A stretch of 64,000 bases of DNA. Origin: Cotesia glomerata. Taxonomy: Eukaryota; Arthropoda; Insecta; Hymenoptera; Braconidae. The notes under the pieces were generated by a model. That model saw nothing but the letters and a program-made list of their open reading frames with translations. It did no database searches and was not told the DNA's origin. Positions 1 to 10,429 of this stretch are shown in pieces. Numbering within the stretch: the stretch's first letter is position 1; each line of letters begins with the position of its first letter. A program made the position numbers and the translations under genes. The stretch lies in contig NC_058162.1 of assembly GCF_020080835.1 (NCBI RefSeq), positions 1,364,001 through 1,428,000 on the forward strand. Reading direction: 5' to 3'.

Positions 1-14
1 CTTAATAATATAGA
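1..14 (-). mobile_element. Helitron 5' terminus, element cut by window edge
   Basis: The first 14 bases are the reverse complement of the terminal TCTATATTATTAAG seen at 48519 and 60834-61247. The next base is T, so the terminus abuts an A on the element's strand, as in the other copies. The rest of this copy would lie upstream of the window. The match is short, so confidence rests on its identity with the two better copies. Confidence 0.6.
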
Positions 15-77
15 TGATTATTATAATTACTGTAAAAATTAGACACATTGCTAAAAATTCAATAAATTATTATACAT

Positions 78-86
78 AATAATAAC

Positions 87-125
<39 letters not shown>
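78..125. repeat. AAT/TAA microsatellite
   Basis: An almost uninterrupted run of AAT triplets with one ACA interruption near the start. Simple repeat with no evidence of function. Confidence 0.9.
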
Positions 126-126
<1 letters not shown>

Positions 127-129
127 TTT

Positions 130-2020
130 TATATTTTCACATAGCAAGTCAGTAATTCTTTATAGTTTTATATAAATTTTAATCACTAAAAAATTTTAAT
201 ATTATTCGAAACATTTCATAAAAAACGTGTAAAAAATTTAATAAAACAGAACGATGAATACTCTCCGAAAACAATGACATTGTACGCTTATTGAGAAAGA
301 CAATGTTGCTCGAAAAATGCGTTATAACAACTTTTATGATACTTGAGTACCATAAATCTTTTTTTCGCCGTAATTGAAAATTTTAATCACTCTATTATAT
401 ACAGAATAACCATTACGAAATATTCAATTTAAAATGACTATAAAGATAAAACTGTTGTTTATTTGACAAAATTAAAAAAAAAAAAAACTATTAAATACCT
501 AAAGAAAAATTGGATTGTGACGTAAAACCAATCAAGTACCATCGGAAGCACTACTATGGTTGATGTCGTTACTTTCAATAAACTGACGTTTAAATTTGTG
601 GCTAGACGTATGTGTAAAAAAGTTTATGCACATATATATTCTTTTCAATCTAGTTTTTTATATTATTCCAAGGGTTTTATACATTTTTTATTTTATTTCC
701 CGGGTTCATTTATCGATTTGTGGTTTCCTGTCAATCAGGAGGACTTTTGATACACACTGTGTTTAGAAAAGCGACAAAAAGATTTTATTCAATGGTTAGG
801 AATAAAAACAAAATGTTGATACTAAGCAACTAGTGGGACAATAAAAATCTAAAAGTCAAAACTAATAATTAAGTATTATATAAAAATTTTAAAAAATTCA
901 ATATAGAATTTTTAAAAAATATGAAGAAAATTTTAAGAAAATTCCATCAAATAAATTTTAAGATAACTAACATTGATGGAGTTTTTATGCATTAATATAT
1001 AAATATAAATATATATAAGCGATAATGACTTCATAATTGCGGAAAAGTAAAACGCAAAGTTTATTTATATTAAATCAAAGTTAGCGAAGGATAAATCTAT
1101 AGACATCTATTTATAGTTTATATAATTATAAATATCTTTTTCACTTTAACTACATACATATAGATATATGTATGAGTATATATACCGTACTTGGAAAATA
1201 TATCTTGTTATATTAAATTTATACATCCACATATGTTATATTTAGTAACCTACATTTCCAATTTCTTATTAATAGCATTAAAAATCTGAGAAAAGGTTAA
1301 ACGTGGAGGCTTAAATAATTACCTAGATTTTTTCTAACCTCTTTTTCAATGAATTTAAAAACCAAATTTTATTACTCAACTAATAAAAAAAATTTATTGA
1401 TACGAAAGATATATCTCAAGATGTTTGGTGGACAAAAAATAAAACGAAAAAGAAAGCAAATAAAATATAATAACGACGATTAAAAAGAAGTCTTGTACAA
1501 TACATCTTTTGTCTCACTAATTCCCAATTATATTTCACCCTTTATGGGGTTACTCAACGTAAATAGTTGAGTATAAAATTCCCTTTAGTGCATTGGTGTG
1601 GCATGTATACGTGAGCTCGTTTAAAAAGAATGAATCGATAATGAAAACAAAGGATCTCTTAAGATTTGCCCCCATATACACTCACGCGAATTTTTACGAG
1701 GCTCGTCAACTATGCAATAAAAACCATAAGCAATTAACAACGGTCGCTGTCTCGTTTACAATCGTATACTCAGCTTTATCATCATTTCATTTCATATTTA
1801 TTCATTATGTTTATTTTTTTTTTCTTTTGTACACTTTAAATATTTTAATAATTTTACAAACAAAACAGCTACTCATATTTAAATATGTTTACACAAGGAC
1901 ATATTTTAAGTAGTTAATTGTTAGTTGTTGAAAATTTGAATGTTTTATTATTTTATACATTGTAATTACCTTTTAAAGATTTAATGAAGAAATTTCAAGT
2001 ATAAATTGAAGTTTCATTCA
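130..2020. other. AT-rich DNA, no gene recognised
   Basis: Low-complexity AT-rich sequence. Open frames at 556-750 and 1593-1913 encode phenylalanine/tyrosine-rich strings typical of translated AT-rich DNA, with no recognisable domain. No clear inverted repeat or RNA gene was seen. Confidence 0.6.
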
Positions 2021-2024
2021 CTAA

Positions 2025-2612
2025 AAAATTGTTTACAATAATTAATTGTAAAAAAAAACTCTTTAAAAAAGCAAAAAAAAAAATTTTATCTTACTATTTA
2101 AATACTGTTAAATTAAGTTTATGGTAGCGAGAAAATTTTGCTACCATGCGCCACCTATTGGTGGTTTTTGAAACTAATAGTTAAAAAAATTATATATAAA
2201 CATTTTTGACTATAGTAGACTTTATACAGGTTTATTAAATCATATAAGGACATATTAAGCTAAATATGTCCTAAGATGGGCATATCAAACATGTAAAAAA
2301 ATTATTTATTACAATTTTTCTAGAAATTTATTTAACAAAAATTATTTACAATAATTATTTATAAAAAAAGCTCTTTAAAAAATTCAAAAGAAATTTTTAT
2401 TTTCCTATTTAAATACTTCAAAATTAAATTTCTAATAGCGAGAAAATTTTGCGACCATGCGCCACCTGTTGTTGGTTTTTGAAACTAATAGTTAAAAAAA
2501 CTATATATTAACATTTTTGACTATAGTAGGCCCTATATAGGTATATTAAATCATATAAGGACATATTAAGCTAAATATGTCCTAAGATGGACATATCAGA
2601 CATTAAATTAAA
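2025..2612 (+). repeat. Tandem dimer of the 310-bp GCGCCACCT repeat family
   Basis: Two similar units follow each other, with the GCGAGAAAAT landmark at 2127 and 2438 (period about 311). Each unit holds a stretch of A, then GCGAGAAAATTTTG, then GCGCCACCT followed by TTGG-type sequence, and ends near a short hairpin (GGACATATT-AAGCT-AATATGTCC). The first unit has a perfect GCGCCACCTATTGG at 2148-2161; the second reads GCCACCTGTTGTTGG and has lost the exact match. The same family recurs at 14145-15106, 16610-16870 and 39920-40190. No coding frame or terminal repeat was recognised, so the class (satellite or dispersed element) is open. Confidence 0.75.
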
Positions 2613-2619
2613 AAAAAAA

Positions 2620-4370
2620 ATTAATAAATAAAATTTTCTCTTTATATTAAGACACCGTTTTCGGGAAAAATAATTTAATAACAGCGACAGATGAGAAACA
2701 AGCTATTAGAGCAAAAACTAATTACGAACGTACTTCATATAGCTCTTACAGTTATAATACAAAAAGAATCGAAGAGAATATGAATCCAAGAGAACGAGAA
2801 AAAATAAAAAGAGAGTAAGAGAACTTCAATAATTGTTTGAAGCATACTTCAACCAACTTCTCCTGTGTGTTGTCGAGCATTGTACGTAGTTTTGCATACA
2901 CTTTGCAGAGTTACGCTAACATACGGTATGAGCTGTACATATCGAATTCTATATCTCGTATAAATTTTTGCTTGATAGTTTTAATGAACATAATGTTGTG
3001 AAATATCATTTTTTACTGTCACAAACTTTAAAAAAAAAAAATATTAAGTTGAAGAGATTTATAACATGCATTGAAATGATAATTTAGTTAATTAGCAGAA
3101 TATTTTTTATTTGTATTATTTTTTTGATTGAAGATTTATAACGATAAAAAAAAATGCGTACGAGCCCGAACCATTTAATGTCATTTGACACTCGTAATTT
3201 TACCTAAATGATTAATCATTGTAAAAGAAAAAAAAATTAAACACACATTCCAAAGTCTAATTGACAAAAGCAAAAGGTTCTAGTATCGAGACTGACCAGT
3301 TTACAACTGATACTAATTGCCAATGAGAAAATTTATGGTGGGCAACACGCCAAAAAATGGTCCCGGAAGAATTTAGGGGATTAACAAGTCCGTTCATTCA
3401 TCTCTATATTTTACTGGTTATTTTATGGACTTTAATTTTTAGAGCCGTATAATTCAAGGCGACATTTTTTTTGTATATGAATAAGACTTTACAGAATTTT
3501 TTTTTTCCTTTTATTTAGTACTCAGCTAAGTGGACTGCAGTAATAATTTTTTGTGTTTTATTTTTTTACAATGTAACTAAATATCTTCTTTACAAAATTT
3601 TGTTACAATTTTAAGAAATTAAAATTTGAACTGACCAAAAAGTTTTTGAGAGCTAAAGGTTGTATTATTGTATTAAAATTGATAAAAAAAAATAAATATT
3701 TGAATATACTAATGGAAAACATTAAAAATTCCACAGAAATTCAATAGAGAATAAATAAAAAAGGATATTATGTATATTAAGACTTATCTGTTGACGATCT
3801 TTCATTTCTATCCCATGAATAAATAATTTTGACAGGTAACTGATTCTAACAGGTGTTTTAAACAATAATCATTAGCATTTGAAGGTGAAGGCTTGTTTTC
3901 TCAATATTAAAAAAATAAAAAGGTACCTAGACTATTGAACTCTTTTATCAGAAGTTTGAATCTCGACTATAAATTCAGCGAATTATTCCTGACGGTATAT
4001 TAATTTCAACTTAATTTTATGCATATAAATCATTCTTACGAGGATTCGTAGGCTCTGACAGTTCGTAGTATGTATTAATTAATCAAACGTTTAATTTGGG
4101 GAATATCGAGGAAGTAGGACAGTACAATTATTAAGCTTCTTAATTTTTGGATAATAAATTCATCAATTAATATTTGATTTCAAAATTTTATTATTTTTTT
4201 TAAGTGTCGCTATAATTATTTAATTTTTGATAAAAGAAAAAAAGAAACTACAAATTAAGAAGAAAAATTTTTAAAATTTATTTTATGGAATTTTTGTAAT
4301 AAAATTTACGGAAAAAATTATTAAATTATTTTTTAAGTACTTAAAAATTCAAAATAAAATAATTTATCGA
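2620..4370. other. AT-rich DNA, no gene recognised
   Basis: Mostly AT-rich unique sequence. A purine-rich patch lies at about 2750-2830. No open frame, RNA gene or mobile-element end could be supported. Confidence 0.55.
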
Positions 4371-4379
4371 TCGAATTTT

Positions 4380-4690
4380 ATAAATTTATTTTTTTAATTA
4401 TTTATGACGTTAAAAAATTAAATTTATTGTAAAAAATAAATTAAAATTTAAGCTATAAAAATTAAAAAATGAATTTTAAAATTATTTATTGTATTAAAAA
4501 ATTAAATTTATTGTACAAAATAAATTAAAAATCAAAATTTAAGCTATAAAAGTTAACAAATAAATTTTATAAATTATTTTTAAATTATTTATAGCGTTAA
4601 AGAATTAAATTAATTGTAAAAAATCAATTAAAAATCAAAAACTAAGCTATAAAAATTAAAAAATGAATTTTATAAATTTTTTAAATGTTA
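4380..4690. repeat. Degenerate tandem repeat, period about 90-100 bp
   Basis: The phrase AGCTATAAAA recurs at about 4451, 4542 and 4644, each time preceded by TTAAATT..TTGTA..AAAT..ATTAA and followed by TTAA.AAATGAATTTTA-like sequence. This gives three imperfect copies with spacings of about 91 and 102. A minisatellite-like array with no coding content. Confidence 0.7.
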
Positions 4691-5111
4691 TAAATACTTG
4701 AATTATTTTAAGAATGCGTAGAATTAAAAATAAAAAAATTTTTCATGGTGTTTCTTTTTTTTAAGTGTCACGAATAACATCTTATTTCCTAAAAAGATAA
4801 CGATTACACCGAAATCTGGTGTCACATTATTTTAGTCGAGTACTGAAAAACCTTGAAAGTTTTAAGAAGATGTTAAGCTTGAGAATGGAGTGCATATAAT
4901 ACCGTAAATGCAACAGAGCAGACTGTGAACAAAATTAGATTTATTTTCTCAGTTACGACCTTGGTTTTTATTTCCTAAAACACACATTACATTACAAGCT
5001 ATCCCTCAAAGACATTAGTAGAAAACTCAACATCATCACACAACGGTATAGTACAAGAAACTTGGGTGCATGGTTTTTCTTATTTTATTACTATTATCAT
5101 TATTATTGTAG

Positions 5112-5221
5112 GTACCAACGTTGCCGGGTCTCGGAAAAACGTCTGAACCCGAACCGAAAAAATTGAAGAATTTACCAAATAGATCCATTACTGAAAGAAC
5201 AAGTTATCTATGGTTGAAGAG
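5112..5221 (+). CDS. Candidate internal exon, unknown protein
   Basis: A 110-bp block of higher complexity is preceded by an acceptor-like TTATTATTGTAG and followed by a donor-like GTAAGAGG. Only one of three frames is open through it (36 codons plus two bases). It starts V-P-T-L-P-G-L-G-K and is rich in Lys, Pro, Glu and Thr. No family was recognised. On the minus strand a frame starting at about 5185 (M-D-L-F-G-K-F-F) is also open, so the coding strand is uncertain. It could be a real small exon, a decayed one, or chance. Confidence 0.3.
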
Positions 5222-5295
5222 GTAAGAGGTAAGGCAATAATAAAAGACTAGACACATTATGTGTTGGTAAGAAGAGAGATTAAATAAATAACGAG

Positions 5296-5475
5296 TGTGA
5301 CAAGGAGAGACCGTGTAAGGCATTGACCTTGAGTAAGTTGAGACTAAAACCCTGTGCTGATGACGAGGAACAAAAAATCTTCATCGATATATTGTATCCT
5401 ATCGAGGGAACAAGTGAGTTCGAGTTAGTCTCTGAAGATCTTGATATTGAACCCTCCAATCTCTTTATATTCAAC
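5296..5475 (+). CDS. Candidate exon fragment, unknown protein
   Basis: The frame is open from 5284 and reads into an acidic segment (C-A-D-D-E-E-Q-K-I-F-I-D, then S-E-F-E-L-V-S-E-D-L-D). It ends in phase 0 at a consensus donor GTGAGT at 5476. The upstream acceptor is unclear: an AG at 5308-5309 would keep frame with the candidate exon at 5112-5221 but lacks a pyrimidine tract. The reverse strand is open over the same interval (5280-5474), which weakens the call. No homolog recognised. Confidence 0.3.
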
Positions 5476-5711
5476 GTGAGTCTTCATCTCAGGATTACAA
5501 ATCACTTGGGATGAGGAATTTCGCTAAAATTTGAATTAGAAGTTAATCAAGAGGAAAATAAAAGAGAAAAGCCGACAAAATTAAAATATAGATTTTGGAA
5601 CATTATATTTTTGTTAATTTAGGTTCAAAAATTGACATTTTTTTAACTGATTAAATTTTATTTATTAAATAATTTTTTATTTAAATAATATTTATTAAAC
5701 ATTTATTAGAT

Positions 5712-6299
5712 AATCACTTTTGATAAATTGCACTGTAATTTCTTAAGTATTGACCTTTTTAAAGATATAAGCTCATCCCGATGTTACACTCATCAAGAGC
5801 TTTTATTTGAGTACCCACTTGCATTTTTGATACATACATACATACATATAATATATAAAATATATGAAAAATTGATGTGAGTATTCAAATGAAAGGTCTT
5901 GATGAGTGTAATCTCGGGGTGAGCTTATATGTTTAAAAGTGTCGATAGTTCACAAGATATTTGTTAAATTGCACTGTACTTTCTTGACTATTGACATTTT
6001 TAAAGACATAAGCTTATCCCGATGTTATACTCATCAAGAGCTTTCATTTGAGTACCCACATGCATTTTTGATATATTTTTCATATATACATATATATATA
6101 TAATATATATAATTATATAAAATATATGAAAAATTGATGTGGGTACTCAAATGAAAGGTCTTGATGAGTGTTATCTCGGGGTGAGCTTATATCTTTAAAA
6201 ATGTCAATAGTTAACAAGTTACAAGGTCATTTCTTAATATTATCATAAATTGCATTAAATTTCACTAAAAAAACCGATTTTATCATATAATAATTTAGA
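5712..6299 (-). mobile_element. Non-autonomous Helitron copy, two snap-back units, 3' end missing
   Basis: It begins inside the family's 3' subterminal region (AAATTGCACTGTA at about 5734), with no CTAG or hairpin recognisable upstream. Two snap-back units follow at 5748-5948 and 5989-6210; their arms hold GAGTACCCAC and GTGGGTACTC-type complements around a TATATA apex. The 5' end is shortened: ACCGATTTTATCATATAA runs straight into TAATTTAGA at about 6299, losing the stretch seen at 52870-52923. No coding capacity; it would need transposase in trans. Confidence 0.75.
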
Positions 6300-6500
6300 T
6301 TATTTTATTGAAAAATTATAAATAAAAAATTCACATGGTAAAATTTTGAAAAACTATCAATAAATTTTTTGAAAAAATTATTAAAAGTTTGTTAAATTCC
6401 AAATTGTAAGTTTAGGAAAAAAATTGTCGCATTTTTGATAAGTCAATAAATAAATTACGTAAGCTATAATATAATTATCAATGAAACTGATAACAAATAA

Positions 6501-6638
6501 GGTAAAAGCCCCAATATATGATCATGTACCAGTATATGATCACTCCATGTATTTGTATACCTATATTTGTGAATATAGATATACAAATACATGGAGTGAT
6601 CATATACTGGTACGTGATCATCTATTGGGGCTTTTACC
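6501..6638. mobile_element. 138-bp hairpin MITE with near-perfect arms
   Basis: Starts GGTAAAAGCCCCAATA and ends with its complement at 6638. The two arms, each about 65-69 bases, differ at only three or four positions and meet at a short apex around 6565-6575. Flanks are ATAA on the left and TTAA on the right, so no clean target duplication can be assigned. A similar end (GGTAAAAGACCC on the minus strand) is near 36963. Superfamily unknown; a folded transcript would be almost fully double-stranded. Confidence 0.75.
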
Positions 6639-6639
6639 T

Positions 6640-8370
6640 TAACAGATAATATATCTACATATTCGAATTCCACAAGGATGCGCTTGTTAGCTTTTTTATA
6701 TTTTTTTATAAAAAAAAAAGTCATTTGCCCCAGAGGTAAAATATATATTTAAAAGCACGCTAGAGAGGAAATTGTGATGCCGCAATATTGCGAGAGCATT
6801 TATCTCGGGTTCCACATGTGAGATGGAAAGCAAAGGTGGCAGCCACTATCCCCCGTCTAAATCTACTCTTATACTCTATACTACACTAGCGATGTTGCCA
6901 GATCGAATATGGGAAAGAATTCGAGGGAGCATCCACAATATATAAAACAATAACAATAAATAATTATAAGGGCGAAAAAGCGATTAATGAAAGCTATGAG
7001 TAATTATCCAGTGAACTAGATTACTTTTTTTAAAATTCATTTTTTTAATATCGAACTCTAAAAGTCGCGCCCTATTTATTGAGTTTGGAGTTAATCAACT
7101 GCTAACTGGATTGAGAGATAAATATTCTATGAAGCGGACGTTTATAAGATATAACTTTGAAGTTTGCATGAATTGCTGTAAGCTGGAATTATTCCACGCG
7201 GTAAATTGTTGTAAATTGATAATAACTTTTAAATAATTTACATCCTGAATATTGGACAGCACTGGATGGAGATAGAAGTTGTTTTAAAAGTTTAATTCTG
7301 GAAATAAAGATTGAAAAAAAATTTTTTTTAAATTAAATTTATGATTTTTTTAAACTGTAACATTATTTTAATTTATAATTTTTTTTTAACTCTTACCATT
7401 CGTTAAAAATTTTGAAAAAAAAGAAAAATAATTTTTTTTTATAAAAAAAATTGTTCATTTTTTTTTTCAAAGTTTAAAAAAATATTTTTTAGTCCAACAA
7501 ATTTTTTAAAACATTAAATAATATTTTTTTCGCCCAAAAATGTATTATATTTATATTTAGGACGTACAAAAAATAATTGATGTAAGCGGATTTATTTAAT
7601 ATAAATAGAATAAATAGAATTAAATCTTTTGACGACCTTAAAAAGCGGCTCCTAAGCCCCCCGATAATAGACTGTACAATTCAGTAAGTCTAATATTTTC
7701 TCAGGTCATCATCTAGCGTACAACCTTGTACTTGGCCCGACCTCCTTGGGAGTGAAAAACGATTAAGCCTAAAATACAAAGACTTGTGCCTCGTCAATGT
7801 TACTACAAGTTTTGTTTCCAGATTTCCAGGTCGGTTTAGAGAAAGTTAGACGCACGTGGGGCACAAATATAAGCTTAGACACTAAAAGAACCTTTTTAGC
7901 CGATGCCCAAATGATTATGTTTAGTTTAGTATACATAACAAGATAAATTTACGACAGCTGGTATCGATATGTGCCAAAAAATCTTTAACATATTACAATT
8001 GATCTTTTACAAAATGTATTTCTTTTAAAATTCATTGGAAAAATTAATTTTTAAGTATATTACCGTTTAATGAAGATCTAAAATTAATTTCAGCTATAAT
8101 TATTCATCAAGCAATTAGTTTACATACATATTATCACTTTTAATACATTTAATATTTGTAATAAATTATTAAAATTTTTCAAGCCATTTTATGGAATTAA
8201 TTTTGATATAATTAGAAATTATATTTAAAAAATTAAATGCTATTTATATTTTACATTAATTATCATTAATATTTAAAAAAAAATTCACTCAATAAAATAA
8301 ATTAAATTATTAAACGTAAAAAAATTATCTTCCGTATTTTTGATGCAATTTTTTAAATGATTTTTTTAAT
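6640..8370. other. No gene recognised; one higher-complexity patch
   Basis: Mostly AT-rich. Positions 6770-6910 and 7620-7900 have more balanced base composition than their surroundings, but no frame stays open and no RNA fold or element end was recognised. They could be decayed transposons or conserved non-coding DNA. Confidence 0.5.
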
Positions 8371-8375
8371 TAAAA

Positions 8376-8446
8376 TTTATTTCTTAATTAAAAAAAAAAT
8401 TATTTCTTAATTTAAAGAAAAATTTATTTCTTAATTAAAAAGAATA
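8376..8446. repeat. Short tandem repeat, period about 30 bp
   Basis: The phrase TTATTTCTTAATT occurs three times in succession, separated by A-rich spacers of variable length. Low-complexity minisatellite. Confidence 0.6.
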
Positions 8447-8449
8447 ATT

Positions 8450-9500
8450 ATTTTTTAGCAATAGTTAATCATAATAATTTAATAGCCAATCAGAATTATG
8501 AAAAAGCGAAACACTAAAACCTTCATATAAAATATTTAATTAAGGATAATTGTAATAAAAAAAGCTCTTAAATACAGTAGAAAATTATGCGGATCGAGAT
8601 AAAAAAATTTCAATGACAGTTTATGTATGCGGTGACAAAAATATAAAATGAAATAACTCTTAATTATGTGTCACAGCAGAATCATAACTGGATAAGCTTA
8701 ATATGATTTAAATAATTACGGAATCGTTGGAAAAAGTGCCTGTCAGAAGAAAAAGCGAAAAATTTATTTAACCTGTACTCCCCACGATCTTTATTGTTTT
8801 TTTTTTATATTTCAAACTAATACAGTATAATACCCATCTGTCTGGTCACGACAAGAGATTTATTAAATATAAAAAATTTTAATTTCATGACTTTTATAAA
8901 CGGCACTGTTTTGTTGGTAATTTATAAAAATTTATAGAAGCAACTTGAATAGTTGTATAGAAAATCTTTTGACCAGACATAATATATAAAATATATGAGA
9001 TCGCTGCAACATAATAGATATATATATTCACTGGAGGGTTGCTCATGCTCGAGGGTCATATTGCTTATTCGATTTTAATTGAGGTGTCCATTTTTACGGA
9101 GAGTATAATCGATAACTGAAGAAACAAGCATGAGTCATCAAAAATGCCCTCAAAATATCAATATTTATATTGTTAAATTAATAATTGATAAATTCTCTTT
9201 GAAATGAAGAATTTTCAATAAAATGGATTATTGTAAATAGCATTAGTGTGATTTAAATGCATGTAATTGGCATATTAATATTAATTCTTTTATGAATATC
9301 AAACAATGGAGCAATTATTGACATTATTAATCATAATATATAATTCGCACACGCTTGGTATTAAATAAATTACCCTAATTATAATTTAATCATTTTGTAC
9401 AGTGTAATTTATATTTTTTAATTGATATTAATAAATTAAAAAATTATCGAGTTTAAATTTAATTTGAATTAAAAATATACAAAACGTAATTTAAAATTAA
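8450..9500. other. AT-rich DNA, no gene recognised
   Basis: Unique AT-rich sequence without a supported gene, RNA or element boundary. Confidence 0.55.
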
Positions 9501-9501
9501 A

Positions 9502-10429
9502 CTAGTAACTTTGCAGTCACTATGTGACTACCGTGACTTGTAAACTATAAAATAAATAAAATTTTGCTTTATTAATTAATGAATTTTGTTAAGTTGCACT
9601 GTACTTTTTTAAATATTGATTTTTTTAAAGATATAAGCTTCTTCTGATGTTGTACTCATCAAGAGCTTTCATTTGAGTACCCACATGTATTTTCATATAT
9701 TTTTCATGTATACATACATATAATATATATAAATATATGAAAAATTGATGTGGGTACTTAAATAAAAGCTCTTGATGAGTGTAATGTCGGAGTGAGCTTA
9801 TATCTTTAAAAATATCATTAGTTAACAAGATAGCAATGTTAGCTCTTAATTATTGACATTTTTAAAGATATAAGCTCATGTCGATGTTACACTCATGAAG
9901 AGCTTTCATTTGAGTACCCACATGCATTTTTGATATATTTTCCATATATACATTTATGTAATATATATATAAATATATGAAATATATAAAAAAATGATGT
10001 GGGTACTCAAATGAAAGGTCTTGATGAGTGTAATGTCGGGGTGAGCTTATATCTTTAAAAATATCATTAGTTCACAAGATAGCAATGTCAGTTCTTAATT
10101 ATTGACATTTTTAAAGATATAAGCTCATCTCGATGTTACCATCATCAAGAGCTTTGATTTGAGTACCCACATGCATTTTTGATATATTTTTCATATATAC
10201 ATATATATAATATATATAAATATATAAAATATATGAAAAAATGCATGTGGGTACTCAAATGAAAGCTCTTGATGAGTATAATATCGGGGTGAGCTTATAT
10301 CTTTAAAAATGTCAATCTTTCAGAAGATACAAGGTCATTTTTTAATTATGTATTTAGAGATAAAGCATTTTCAAATGTAGCCTAAATACACTGGCCACAA
10401 ATTTATGCTTATTCTCTTATTAATATAAA
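9502..10429 (-). mobile_element. Non-autonomous Helitron, near full length, three snap-back units
   Basis: The 3' end (left side here) is CTAG at 9502-9505. Seven bases further in lies the hairpin AGTCAC-TAT-GTGACT at about 9515-9529, followed by the family's CCGTGACTTGTAAAC and the T-rich, GCACTGTA-bearing subterminal region. Three snap-back units occupy about 9613-9820, 9850-10070 and 10100-10317. The 5' end reads GCTTATTCTCTTATTAATA and closes at about 10429 with AAA instead of AGA, so the terminal TC has changed to TT. An A precedes 9502, as expected for A/T insertion. Non-coding; the open frame 9625-9828 is only a hairpin arm read through. Confidence 0.85.

Noticed and set aside
5712..6299. 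CRISPR array or bacterial-type repeats
   Set aside because: Repeats are long inverted pairs of 200-300 bp, not short direct repeats with unique spacers, and the DNA is eukaryotic in character.
9625..9828. Open frame of 67 codons, with relatives at 17065-17268, 52431-52616 and 63663-63854
   Set aside because: They are readings through Helitron snap-back arms; the similarity between these peptides reflects the repeat, and both strands are open because the DNA is palindromic.
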